A stretch of DNA of 64,000 bases from Telluria antibiotica (GTDB lineage: Bacteria; Pseudomonadota; Gammaproteobacteria; Burkholderiales; Burkholderiaceae_D): the NCBI RefSeq assembly GCF_011682055.1, contig NZ_JAAQOM010000002.1:1-64000 (forward strand). Reading direction: 5' to 3'. The notes beneath the pieces are model-generated. The model saw nothing but the letters and a program-made list of their open reading frames with translations. It was not told the origin of the DNA and made no database searches. This document shows positions 8,458 through 16,534 of this stretch, piece after piece. Numbering within the stretch: position 1 is the stretch's first letter; every line of letters starts with the position of its first letter. Position numbers and translations under genes: made by a program.

Positions 8458-9348
8458 ATGGAAATCCTCCTGCAGCTCGTCGTGTCCGGCATCGCGCTCG
8501 GCATGATCTACGCCGTGATCGCATTCGGCTACCAGCTCACGTTCGCCACGTCCGGCACCCTGAACTTCGGCCAGGGCGAGGCGCTGATGCTGGGCGCGCT
8601 CGTCGGGTTGTCGCTCGTCGGCACCATCCACGGCGGCCCTTACCTCGGCTACTGGCTGATGATTCCCGTGGTCGTCGTGTTCGGCGCGCTGCAAGGCATC
8701 TTCGTCGAGTGGATTGCCGTGCGGCCCGCGATCCGCATCAAGTCGGAATTCGGGTGGATCATGTCGACGATCGCCCTCGCCATCATCTTCAAGAACGTGG
8801 CCGAGAACATCTGGGGCAAGGACGTGCTGCCCTTCCCCTCGCCGCTGTCGTCCGAACCGTTCACCGTCCTGGGCGCGAACGTGCAGCCGATGCAGGTCGC
8901 CGTGATCATCGGGGCGCTCGCCATCATGTTCGCCGTCGAGATCTTCAACCGCAAATCGATCTACGGCAAAGCCGTCGTCGCCACGGCGAACGACCGCGAC
9001 GCGGCGGGCCTCATGGGCATCAATACCGGGATGGTCATCACATTCTCGTACGCGCTGTCGTCCGCGACAGCCGCCTTCGCGGGCGCGTTGATCGCGCCGC
9101 TGACGCTCACGAGCGCCACGATGGGCGCGTCGCTGGGCCTGAAGGCGTTCGCCGTCGCCATCATCGGCGGCCTCACGTCGGGCATGGGCGCCATCGTGGG
9201 TGGCATCATCCTAGGCATCGCGGAGACGGCGACGGGCTTTTATCTGTCGACCGGCTACAAGGAAGTGCCGGGGCTCGTTCTGCTGCTGCTCGTGCTGGCC
9301 GTGAAGCCATCGGGCCTGTTCGGCAAAGCCGCCATCAAGAAGGTGTGA
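8458..9348 (+). CDS. livH: Branched-chain amino-acid ABC transporter permease LivH
   Basis: This 296-residue inner-membrane permease pairs with the LivM half encoded next. It is almost entirely hydrophobic. Typical LivH features are MIYAVIAFGYQLTFATSGTLNFGQGEALMLGA near the start, and TLTSATMGASLGLKAFAVAIIGG with GMGAIVGGIILG in the EAA-like cytoplasmic loop. The end is LLLVLAVKPSGLFG. It begins 99 bp after the binding-protein gene with ATG at 8458 and stops 2 bp before the next ATG, so translation is probably coupled. An upstream in-frame TTG/ATG lead is not convincing. Confidence 0.92.
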   Translation: MEILLQLVVSGIALGMIYAVIAFGYQLTFATSGTLNFGQGEALMLGALVGLSLVGTIHGGPYLGYWLMIPVVVVFGALQGIFVEWIAVRPAIRIKSEFGWIMSTIALAIIFKNVAENIWGKDVLPFPSPLSSEPFTVLGANVQPMQVAVIIGALAIMFAVEIFNRKSIYGKAVVATANDRDAAGLMGINTGMVITFSYALSSATAAFAGALIAPLTLTSATMGASLGLKAFAVAIIGGLTSGMGAIVGGIILGIAETATGFYLSTGYKEVPGLVLLLLVLAVKPSGLFGKAAIKKV

Positions 9349-9350
9349 CG

Positions 9351-11282
9351 ATGAACAAGCTGACCTGGTCCGGCGCCATCGCCGGGATCGCGCTGCTGGC
9401 GGCATTCCCCGTGCTCGTCGCCAACCCGTACTACATCCACCTCGTCGAGACGATCCTGATCTACGCGATCCTGCTGTTCGGCCTCGACATCGTCGTCGGC
9501 TACACGGGCCAGGTGTCGCTGGGCCATGCCGGTCTGTTCGGCGTGGGCTCCTACGTGACGGGCGTGCTCGTGATGAAGCTCGGCGCGGCATGGTGGCTCA
9601 CCTTGCCCGCCAGCGTCGCGGGCGCCGCGCTGTTCGGCGCCATCCTCGCGCTGCCCGCGCTGCGCGTGACGGGCCCTTATCTCGCGATGGTGACGCTGGC
9701 CTTCGGCACCATCGTGCAAATCCTGATCAACGAGATGACCTTCCTCACCGAGGGCCCGATGGGCATCATGCTGACGAAGCCCACCGTGGCCGGGCATGAG
9801 CTGACGGAAGTCGAGTACTACTACGCCGTCGCCGCGCTGATGGTGGTATCGCTGCTGCTCGTGCACCGCCTGCTGAAATCGCATATCGGGCGTGCGTTCG
9901 AGGCGTTGCGCGACAGCCCCATCGCATCGGACTGCATGGGTGTCTCCGTGTACCGCTACAAGGTCTACGCGTTCGTCATCAGCGCCGGCTTCGCGGGCCT
10001 GGCAGGCAGCCTGTATGCCTATTCGGAGCAGTACATCTCGCCGAACACGTACAACTTCGAGCTGACGATTTTATTCCTGCTCGCCGTGATCATGGGCGGA
10101 CGCAAGACGCGCACTGGCGCCCTGCTCGGCGCCGTCATCGTCGTGATGCTGCCGAGCCTCCTGTCCGACATCGACCTGTTCCGACGCATCGCCGTCGGCG
10201 CCGCGATCCTCGCCGTGGCCGGTGCAGGCTTGCTGCTCGCGCGCGGGCGCACGACGTTGCGCCGTACGGCCATTCCCGTGCTTGCAACGCTGGCGCTGGC
10301 CGCCGTCTCCTACAAGCTGCAAAGCATGGTCGACTGGCGCCTGACGATCTTCGGCCTCATGACACTGTTCGTCGTCTACTACCTGCAGGAAGGCATCGTC
10401 GGCTTCCTGCGCGGCCTGCTGGGACGGGGCCGCGTGCACGCGCACGCGGTCGCGGACAGCGGCGCCGACCCGTTCGCGGGCGTCGGCACGCCGAAGGATC
10501 CGGGCGGGGAGCTGCTGCGCGTCGAACAGGTGCTGATGCAGTTCGGCGGCCTGAAAGCGCTGAACCAGGTCGACCTGGCCGTGGCACGCGGCACCGTGCA
10601 CGGCCTGATCGGCCCGAACGGGTCCGGCAAGAGCACGATGATGAACGTCCTCACCGGAATTTACACGCCGACGGCGGGCAGCGTGGTGTTCGCCGGCACC
10701 GGCATCACGGGCCGCACGCCGGCCCAGATCGCGCTGGGCGGCATCGCGCGCACGTTCCAGAACGTGCAGCTGTTCGGCGAGATGACGGCGACGGAAAACA
10801 TCCTCGTCGGCCTGCACCACAGCTTCCGGTCGAACGTGGTCGACGCGGTGCTGCACACGCCGCGCCGCCACCGCGAGGAACTGGCCGCGCGGGCGCGCGC
10901 GGGCGCGATCCTGCGCTTCGTGGGCCTGGCCGACCTGGCGGACGAGGAAGCGCGCAACCTCCCGTACGGCAAACAGCGCCTGCTGGAAATCGGCCGCGCG
11001 CTGGCGCTCGATCCGCGCCTGTTGCTGCTGGACGAACCGGCGGCGGGCCTCACGGCGCCCGACATCCGCGAGCTGATGGCCATCATCCGCAAGATCCGCG
11101 ACCACGGCATCACGATCGTCCTCATCGAGCACCACATGGACGTCGTGATGACGATCTCGGATACCGTCACGGTGCTCGACTTCGGCCAGAAGATCGCCGA
11201 AGGCACACCGGCGCAGGTGCAGTCCGACCCGCGCGTGATCGAAGCTTACCTGGGCGGCGCCGGCGAGCCCGCCGCCGTCTGA
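9351..11282 (+). CDS. Fused LivM permease-LivG ATPase
   Basis: A single 643-residue protein joins two subunits that are separate in E. coli. Residues 1-370 or so are the LivM permease: LFGLDIVVGYTGQVSLGHAGLFGVGSY, LRVTGPYLAMVTLAFGTI, RAFEALRDSPIASDCMGVSV and IMGGRKTRTGALLGA. Extra membrane helices lie near 285-345. After a polar linker (HAHAVADSGADPFAGVGTP) comes the LivG ATPase. Its Walker A is GPNGSGKST, its Q-loop ARTFQNVQLF, its degenerate signature LPYGKQRLLEIGRAL and its Walker B LLLLDEPAAGL, with the switch His in IEHHMD. The frame is continuous across the junction. It probably dimerises with LivH on one face and LivF on the other. Confidence 0.93.
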   Translation: MNKLTWSGAIAGIALLAAFPVLVANPYYIHLVETILIYAILLFGLDIVVGYTGQVSLGHAGLFGVGSYVTGVLVMKLGAAWWLTLPASVAGAALFGAILALPALRVTGPYLAMVTLAFGTIVQILINEMTFLTEGPMGIMLTKPTVAGHELTEVEYYYAVAALMVVSLLLVHRLLKSHIGRAFEALRDSPIASDCMGVSVYRYKVYAFVISAGFAGLAGSLYAYSEQYISPNTYNFELTILFLLAVIMGGRKTRTGALLGAVIVVMLPSLLSDIDLFRRIAVGAAILAVAGAGLLLARGRTTLRRTAIPVLATLALAAVSYKLQSMVDWRLTIFGLMTLFVVYYLQEGIVGFLRGLLGRGRVHAHAVADSGADPFAGVGTPKDPGGELLRVEQVLMQFGGLKALNQVDLAVARGTVHGLIGPNGSGKSTMMNVLTGIYTPTAGSVVFAGTGITGRTPAQIALGGIARTFQNVQLFGEMTATENILVGLHHSFRSNVVDAVLHTPRRHREELAARARAGAILRFVGLADLADEEARNLPYGKQRLLEIGRALALDPRLLLLDEPAAGLTAPDIRELMAIIRKIRDHGITIVLIEHHMDVVMTISDTVTVLDFGQKIAEGTPAQVQSDPRVIEAYLGGAGEPAAV

Positions 11283-11291
11283 GGAGACCCC

Positions 11292-12014
11292 ATGCTCACG
11301 ATAGCCAACCTGCACGCGGCCTACGGCAAGGTCGAAGTCCTTCACGGGATTTCGCTGGAAGTCCCGAAGGGCAAGCTCGTCACCCTGATCGGCTCGAACG
11401 GCGCGGGCAAGACGACCACGATGCGCGCCATCTCCGGCATGATCAAGCCGCGGGGCGGCACCGTCACGCTCGCGGGCCGCGACATCACGGGCCTCGATTC
11501 GCACCGCATCGCGCGCGCCGGCCTCGCCCATTCGCCGGAAGGCCGGCGCGTGTTCGCGACGATGTCCGTCACGGACAACCTGCTGCTGGGCGCCTTTCCC
11601 CGTTTCACCCGCGCGCGGCCGAAGGGCGACGTGGCGCACGACCTCGAGCGCGCACTGGAACTGTTCCCCCGGCTGAAGGAACGCCGGCTGCAGCTGGCCG
11701 GCACCCTGTCCGGCGGCGAGCAGCAGATGCTGGCGATGGCACGCGCCGTCATGCTCAATCCCGACGTGGTGCTGCTGGACGAGCCGTCGATGGGCTTAGC
11801 CCCGATCCTCGTCGACGAGGTCTTCCGCATCATCGCGCGGCTGAAGGCGGAAGGCGTCACGATGCTGCTCGTCGAGCAGTTCGCGCAGGCCGCGCTGAAC
11901 GTGGCGGACTACGGCTACGTGCTGGAAAACGGCAGCATCGCCGTGCACGGACCGGCCGCGAGCCTCAAGCACGATCCGAAAGTCGTCGCGGCCTACCTGG
12001 GCGGCGCCCACTGA
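11292..12014 (+). CDS. livF: Branched-chain amino-acid ABC transporter ATPase LivF
   Basis: This 240-residue ATPase is the second nucleotide-binding subunit of the Liv transporter. Walker A is GSNGAGKTT, the signature LSGGEQQMLAMARA, and Walker B VVLLDEPSMGLAP. GGAG precedes the ATG, 9 bp after the LivM-LivG stop, so it closes the operon. Its last 22 bp overlap the end of the convergent aminotransferase gene. LivF proteins are shorter than LivG and lack its extra helical insertion, which agrees with the length here. Confidence 0.93.
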   Translation: MLTIANLHAAYGKVEVLHGISLEVPKGKLVTLIGSNGAGKTTTMRAISGMIKPRGGTVTLAGRDITGLDSHRIARAGLAHSPEGRRVFATMSVTDNLLLGAFPRFTRARPKGDVAHDLERALELFPRLKERRLQLAGTLSGGEQQMLAMARAVMLNPDVVLLDEPSMGLAPILVDEVFRIIARLKAEGVTMLLVEQFAQAALNVADYGYVLENGSIAVHGPAASLKHDPKVVAAYLGGAH

Positions 12015-13159
12015 CGGATCGCGGCCGCGAGCGCGTCGAGGTCTTCGGGCCCGTTGTACAGGTGCGGCGTGACGCGCACGATCTCGAGGTCGCCGAGCCG
12101 CCGCGTGACAGTGAAGATTCGGTGCTCGTCCATCAGACGGTGCACGACGTCCGCGGCCGGCATGCCGGCAATGCCGAACGCGCCCAGTCCGCAGTGCTGG
12201 CGCGGGGCGCGCGGCGTGTAGACACGGACGCCCGGCACGTCGCGCACCTGGTCCATCCAGCGCCGCGCGAGCCAGCGCAGGCGCGCTTCCTTGGCCTTGC
12301 CGCCGATCGCGGCGTGGAACGCGAGCGCATCCTCGATGGCCATGATGGGCGCCGGCGGCACGGTGCCCACCTGCCCCAGCTTGTCGATGTTCGTGCTCGC
12401 GAACGACACGTCGCCGTACAGCGGCGCGATGTCGCCGATGCGCTCGCGCGCGATGTACAGCAAACCCGTGCCGAGCGGCGCGCCGACCCATTTGTGCAGG
12501 TTGAACGCGGCGAACGGTGCACCCAGCTGCGGCAGGGTGTACTCCAGCTGGGCGAGCGCGTGGGCACCGTCCACGATCGCATCGATGCCGCGTTCGCGCG
12601 CCAGCGCGGCCAGCCGCGCGACGGGCATGATGCGGCCCGTGCGGTGCACGACGTGCGTGATCAGCAGCACGCGCGTGCGCGGCGTGATCGCGTCGGCGTA
12701 CAACGCCACGACGGCGTCGTCGTCTTCCAGGTCGTACGGCACGTCGAGCTCCACCACCTCCAGGCCCTTGCGCGCGGCCGTCATCCGGACGACGTCGTGG
12801 CTGACGTCATAGTCGTGCTGCGCCATCAGGATGGCGTCGCCCGCTTCGAACGGATAGCCCTGCAAGAGGACGTTCAACGATTCGACCGCGCTGCGCGTAA
12901 TCAGCAATTCATCGGGCGCCACGCCCGTGAACCCGGCCAGCAACGCCTTCACGCGCGCGAGCCGCGCGCTCCAGCGCGTGCGCAGGAAGAACGCGTTGTC
13001 GCGGTCGACCTCGTCCTGGTAGCGCCGCAGCGCGGCCCGCACGGGGTCGGCCGGCATGCCGAAGTAGCCGTTCTCCAGGTTGATGAACTCGCGCGACGGC
13101 GAGTACTGCGCGCGGATGGTGGACCAGTACGACTCGTCGTCGGGAAGGATGTCGGCCAA
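11993..13159 (-). CDS. Class V aminotransferase-fold PLP enzyme
   Basis: This 388-residue protein is of the isopenicillin-N-epimerase-like group of class V PLP enzymes. The cofactor Asp and neighbouring His are in IDAIVDGAHALAQLEY, the Schiff-base Lys in FNLHKWVGAPLGTGLLY, and ITHVVHRTGRIMPV is the usual cofactor-side strand. The reaction could be transamination, epimerisation or desulfuration; sequence alone does not decide. The TTG at 13159 is chosen because AGGAG sits 7 bp before it. An ATG at 13213 overlaps the upstream glycerate kinase stop (ATGA) and would add 18 atypical residues. It overlaps livF tail-to-tail by 22 bp. Confidence 0.85.
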   Translation of the reverse strand: MADILPDDESYWSTIRAQYSPSREFINLENGYFGMPADPVRAALRRYQDEVDRDNAFFLRTRWSARLARVKALLAGFTGVAPDELLITRSAVESLNVLLQGYPFEAGDAILMAQHDYDVSHDVVRMTAARKGLEVVELDVPYDLEDDDAVVALYADAITPRTRVLLITHVVHRTGRIMPVARLAALARERGIDAIVDGAHALAQLEYTLPQLGAPFAAFNLHKWVGAPLGTGLLYIARERIGDIAPLYGDVSFASTNIDKLGQVGTVPPAPIMAIEDALAFHAAIGGKAKEARLRWLARRWMDQVRDVPGVRVYTPRAPRQHCGLGAFGIAGMPAADVVHRLMDEHRIFTVTRRLGDLEIVRVTPHLYNGPEDLDALAAAIRQWAPPR

Positions 13160-13209
13160 AACGGGGCTCCTGTCGGGCGTTGTGCAACCGCCATCATAGC
13201 CCGCTCCAC

Positions 13210-14349
13210 TCATTGCCGCAGGCGAGCCCCCAATGCCAGCGCCGCCGCGAGATTGCGCGCCGCGCGGCGCAGGTTCTCGTCGGCCGCGCCGAGTGCCTCC
13301 GCCACGGAACACGGACGCGCGACGGCCGCGACGACCACCTCGATGCCCTCCGTGTACACGGCGTCGGCGTCGCGCGCGAGACTGCCGCCGATCGCGACGA
13401 CGGGCTTGCCGTGGCGGCGCGCGACCTTTGCCACGCCCATCGGCGTCTTGCCGTTCACGGTCTGGCCGTCGATGCGGCCTTCGCCCGTCACCACGAGGTC
13501 GGCGTCGCGCACCTGGGCATCGAGGCCGACGGCCTCCGTCACGATCTCGATGCCGGGCCGCAGCCGCCCTTGCAAGAACACGACCATCGCCGCCGCGATG
13601 CCCCCGCCCGCGCCCGCGCCCGGCAGGTGCGCGACGTCCTGGCCGAGATCGCGCCGGATGACGTCGGCGAAGTGCGCGAGCGCGGCATCCAGCTCTTGCA
13701 CCATGTCCGGCGTCGCGCCCTTCTGCGGGCCGAACACGGCGGACGCGCCGCGCGGGCCGACGAGAGGATTGTCGACGTCGCAGGCGATGTGGAATTCGGT
13801 CTCGCGCACGCGCACGTCGAGCCCCGATGCATCGATGCGGTCCAGGCGCGCCAGTTCCGCGCCGCCGGGGCCGAGATCGCGGCCGTCCGCGTCGAGCAGG
13901 CGCACACCCAGCGCCTGCAGCATGCCGGCGCCGCCGTCGTTCGTCGCGCTGCCGCCCACGCCCAGCACGACCCGCCTGGCGCCGGCGTCCAGCGCCGCGC
14001 GGATGAGTTCTCCCGTGCCGCGGCTCGTGGCCGTGCGCGGATCGCGCAGGTCGGGCGGCACGCCTTCGAGGCCGCTGGCGGCCGCCATCTCGATCACGGC
14101 CACACCGCCCGCGTCGCCGTAGAATGCGTCCACGACCTGGCCCAGCGGCCCCGTCGCGCGTACGTCCACGCGCCGGCCGCCTAGCGCATCGATCATCGCC
14201 TGCACCGTGCCTTCCCCGCCGTCGGCCACGGGCACCTTGACGTACGTGGCGTCCGGCCAGACCTCGCGCATGCCGGCCGCGATGGCGTCGGCGACCTGCA
14301 GCGCCGTGAGGCTTTCCTTGAACGAATCGGGGGCGATGATGATCTTCAT
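13210..14349 (-). CDS. Glycerate kinase
   Basis: This 379-residue glycerate kinase of the GlxK/GarK family phosphorylates D-glycerate to 2-phosphoglycerate, feeding glyoxylate- or sugar-acid-derived carbon into glycolysis. MKIIIAPDSFKESLTA at the start, VPVADGGEGTVQAM, GVGGSATNDGGAGMLQALG, FGPQKGATPDMV and VTGEGRIDGQTVNGKTP are family signatures. The start at 14349 has AAGGA upstream and matches the family's N-terminus; a longer frame to 14406 does not. The aminotransferase follows directly, and the ATGA overlap at 13210-13213 suggests possible coupling. Residue choice between GlxK and GarK subtypes is not possible here. Confidence 0.92.
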   Translation of the reverse strand: MKIIIAPDSFKESLTALQVADAIAAGMREVWPDATYVKVPVADGGEGTVQAMIDALGGRRVDVRATGPLGQVVDAFYGDAGGVAVIEMAAASGLEGVPPDLRDPRTATSRGTGELIRAALDAGARRVVLGVGGSATNDGGAGMLQALGVRLLDADGRDLGPGGAELARLDRIDASGLDVRVRETEFHIACDVDNPLVGPRGASAVFGPQKGATPDMVQELDAALAHFADVIRRDLGQDVAHLPGAGAGGGIAAAMVVFLQGRLRPGIEIVTEAVGLDAQVRDADLVVTGEGRIDGQTVNGKTPMGVAKVARRHGKPVVAIGGSLARDADAVYTEGIEVVVAAVARPCSVAEALGAADENLRRAARNLAAALALGARLRQ

Positions 14350-14418
14350 GGGCGGTCCTTGATGTCGATGCCCGCAAGGATATACGACCGCGGACGCACC
14401 GGGCAATGTCTTGCTGAA

Positions 14419-15666
14419 GTGACAAAAGTCGCCGATAATCCGGCCACCCGATCCCAGGAGACCGCCATCCGCTCACCCCTGCTTCGCCTGCGCCTGCGCT
14501 GGTATGCCGTCAGCACTGCGCGCCTGCTGCTGCGCCGCTGGCAGGCCGTCACGCTCGCCGCCGGCGTGCTGGCGTCGGCCAACGCGTCCGCATTCGGCAA
14601 CCTCGACACGCTCGCCCGTCCGCTGCTCACGTTGCTCACGCCCGGCCATGGCGCGCCGTGGCGCATCGGCTACCTGCTTGGCCTGCAGGCGCTGGCGGCC
14701 GCATGGGCTGCCATGCAGCGCGACCAGATCGCGGGGGGGCCGTTCATGGCGTTCGCAGCGTCGCTGCCGTTTACACCGCGCGAGCGGCGCCGCGTCGACC
14801 TGGCCGTGCTGCTGCTGGCCGACTCGCCGTTGTTGGTGGTTGCGGCCAGCGCGTTCGGACTCGCGGCAGGCCGCGGCGCGCCCGCCGCGCATGCCATGCT
14901 GCTGTGCGACGTCGTGCTGCTGGCCCTCGTCACCCAACGGGCCGTGCTGGAACGGCGTTTCGGCGCATGGGCAGGCGTGGCGATGGGCGCGCTGCTGGCC
15001 GGCGCCGCGTTCGGCACCGCGCTCGCCCTGGCGGCCAGCGTCGTCGTCGGCACGGCGGCGGCCGGCGCGCTGGTCCTCCCACCACGTCCACGCGCGCAGC
15101 GGCGCGCACGATCGCCGCACACGCGCCGCGCACGCCCGCCGGCGCTGGGCGGACGGCATGGCGCGGCGCTGCAGATATCGCTCGCCGTGCTGCTGCGCGA
15201 GCGGCGCGGCGACCTGGTCGCCAAGGGCTTGACCGCCGCGGCCATCGTGGCGGCGGCCATCGGCCTCGTGACGTTGTTCGACCACGATGCGCGCAGCTTT
15301 CCGACCTTGTTGCTGGCCGAGGCGTGCTGCGCCCTCGCATTCAGCGGCCTGTTTCGCGGGCTCCATCAGGCGCACTGCGGCAGCATGGGCTTTGCGGGTG
15401 CGTTACCGGTAGCGAAAAACTGGTGGCGCCCGTTCGACCTCGCGGCCGTGCTCGCGGCGGCCCTGCCGTTCCTCGGCGCGCTGACGGCGTTCGCATGGGC
15501 CATCGGCGCCGCGGCGCCCGCGCAAGTGCTCGTCGCGCTGGCCTCGAACGCGGTCCTGCTGTGCGCACTGCGCGCGCCACAATTGATCAGCGAGCGGCAC
15601 GCCGTCGTCCTCGCCACCGTCGTGGCGGGCTGCTGGACGGCGGCGACCATCGCCTGCCTGCTTTAG
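14419..15666 (+). CDS. Multi-pass membrane protein, likely permease partner of the following ABC ATPase
   Basis: About 415 residues, very rich in Ala and Leu, with around ten hydrophobic segments; not a family I recognise. It ends 9 bp before an ABC ATPase gene on the same strand, so a two-subunit exporter of the ABC-2 kind is the natural reading. The start is unclear. GTG at 14419 is used because it is the first start codon away from the divergent glycerate kinase, but it lacks a ribosome-binding site. A good AGGAG (14456-14460) instead precedes an ATC codon at 14467, with no ATG, GTG or TTG nearby. The basic segment at about residues 230-255 lies between two hydrophobic blocks. Confidence 0.68.
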   Translation: MTKVADNPATRSQETAIRSPLLRLRLRWYAVSTARLLLRRWQAVTLAAGVLASANASAFGNLDTLARPLLTLLTPGHGAPWRIGYLLGLQALAAAWAAMQRDQIAGGPFMAFAASLPFTPRERRRVDLAVLLLADSPLLVVAASAFGLAAGRGAPAAHAMLLCDVVLLALVTQRAVLERRFGAWAGVAMGALLAGAAFGTALALAASVVVGTAAAGALVLPPRPRAQRRARSPHTRRARPPALGGRHGAALQISLAVLLRERRGDLVAKGLTAAAIVAAAIGLVTLFDHDARSFPTLLLAEACCALAFSGLFRGLHQAHCGSMGFAGALPVAKNWWRPFDLAAVLAAALPFLGALTAFAWAIGAAAPAQVLVALASNAVLLCALRAPQLISERHAVVLATVVAGCWTAATIACLL

Positions 15667-15675
15667 GAGACCACC

Positions 15676-16296
15676 TTGCTGCGCTTCGAAAACGTGTGCA
15701 AATCGTATGGATCCCGGACCGTGCTGCACGAACGGACGGGCCGCTTCGCGCCCGGCGCGTATGCGCTGCGCGGGCCGAACGGCATCGGCAAGTCGACCTT
15801 GCTGCGGGTGCTGGCCGGCGTCGACGAGGCGGATGGCGGCGACATCGTCATCGACGGGCAGTCGCTGCTCGCGCAGCCCGCCGCCGCGAAGGCGCGGCTC
15901 TCGTACGCGCCGGACGAGTGTCCCGTGTACCCGTTCGTGACGGGCCGCGAGCTGCTCGCGTTCGTGGCCTGGGCCAAGCGCTGCGCCGTCCCGGACGACG
16001 TCATGGACATCGTCGGGCGCTTCGGCCTTGCGCGCCATCTCGACACGCGCTGCGGCGCCATGTCGCTGGGGACGCAGAAGAAGCTGATGCTGGCGGCGGC
16101 CTGGATCGGCGACCCCGCCGTGCTGCTGCTCGACGAACCCTCGAACGGGCTCGATGCGGACGCGCGCGCCGTGCTCGTCGCCCTGCTGGCCGCGCGGCGC
16201 GAGACGTCCGTCGTCTTCATGTCCACGCATGACAGGGCGTTCGCGGATGCAGTCGGTGCGGCGGTCGTCGAATTCGAGGCGCTCGCACAGCGGTAG
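15676..16296 (+). CDS. ABC transporter ATP-binding protein
   Basis: This 206-residue ABC ATPase has Walker A GPNGIGKSTLL, signature-like MSLGTQKKLMLAAAW, Walker B AVLLLDEPSNGLDA and switch His in MSTHDRAF. It starts with TTG at 15676, preceded by AGGAG. The signature is degenerate (SLGTQKK in place of SGGQ), as in many short exporter ATPases of the CcmA/YbhF kind. It lies 9 bp after the membrane protein gene and should energise it. The exported substrate is not evident. Confidence 0.85.
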   Translation: MLRFENVCKSYGSRTVLHERTGRFAPGAYALRGPNGIGKSTLLRVLAGVDEADGGDIVIDGQSLLAQPAAAKARLSYAPDECPVYPFVTGRELLAFVAWAKRCAVPDDVMDIVGRFGLARHLDTRCGAMSLGTQKKLMLAAAWIGDPAVLLLDEPSNGLDADARAVLVALLAARRETSVVFMSTHDRAFADAVGAAVVEFEALAQR

Positions 16297-16404
16297 CCGG
16301 TCGCTGCTGTCACTTATTGATTTTGAATAACCGGCGGACTGTAACTGTCGGTTTCTTTTACAGGAGCTCGCACCCTCTTCAGTTATTTTTCGCAAGTAAC
16401 TGAT

Positions 16405-16433
16405 TTGTCAGCATATACCTGGAGTGGCATGCT
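16405..16433 (+). promoter_or_regulatory. Candidate promoter of the putative small RNA
   Basis: TTGTCA (16405-16410) and CATGCT (16428-16433) are 17 bp apart. The -35 is good and the -10 weak. A start at about 16440 would place the first hairpin close to the 5' end of the transcript. Confidence 0.35.
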
Positions 16434-16439
16434 CTTTGC

Positions 16440-16530
16440 TCATCGGTACGTCGCGTACCTTCCATGATTCACGGAAGACCCGTAGTACTTGCATAAGTCT
16501 TTTCGCAGCCGGCCCCGCCGGCTGTTTTTC
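16440..16530 (+). ncRNA. Candidate intergenic small RNA with intrinsic terminator
   Basis: There is no coding frame here, but about 90 nt carry three hairpins in a row. The first is a perfect GGTACG-tcg-CGTACC (16445-16459). The second is a short TTCC/GGAA stem (16460-16476). The third is a strong CAGCCGGC-ccc-GCCGGCTG stem followed by TTTTTC (16506-16530). A promoter-like pair lies just upstream. The ABC ATPase stop is 140 bp before the first hairpin, so this is either its own transcript or a long 3' UTR. I do not recognise it as a known RNA family. Confidence 0.42.
16506..16530 (+). terminator. Rho-independent terminator
   Basis: The perfect 8-bp stem CAGCCGGC/GCCGGCTG with a CCC loop is followed by TTTTTC. 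It reads only on the plus strand; the opposite strand lacks a T-run. The IS1595 target duplication begins inside the T-tract at 16527. Confidence 0.88.
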
Positions 16531-16534
16531 TTCA

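Noticed and set aside
16297..16534. A short coding frame instead of the sRNA candidate
   Set aside because: No frame of useful length with a ribosome-binding site; the hairpins are the only structure seen.
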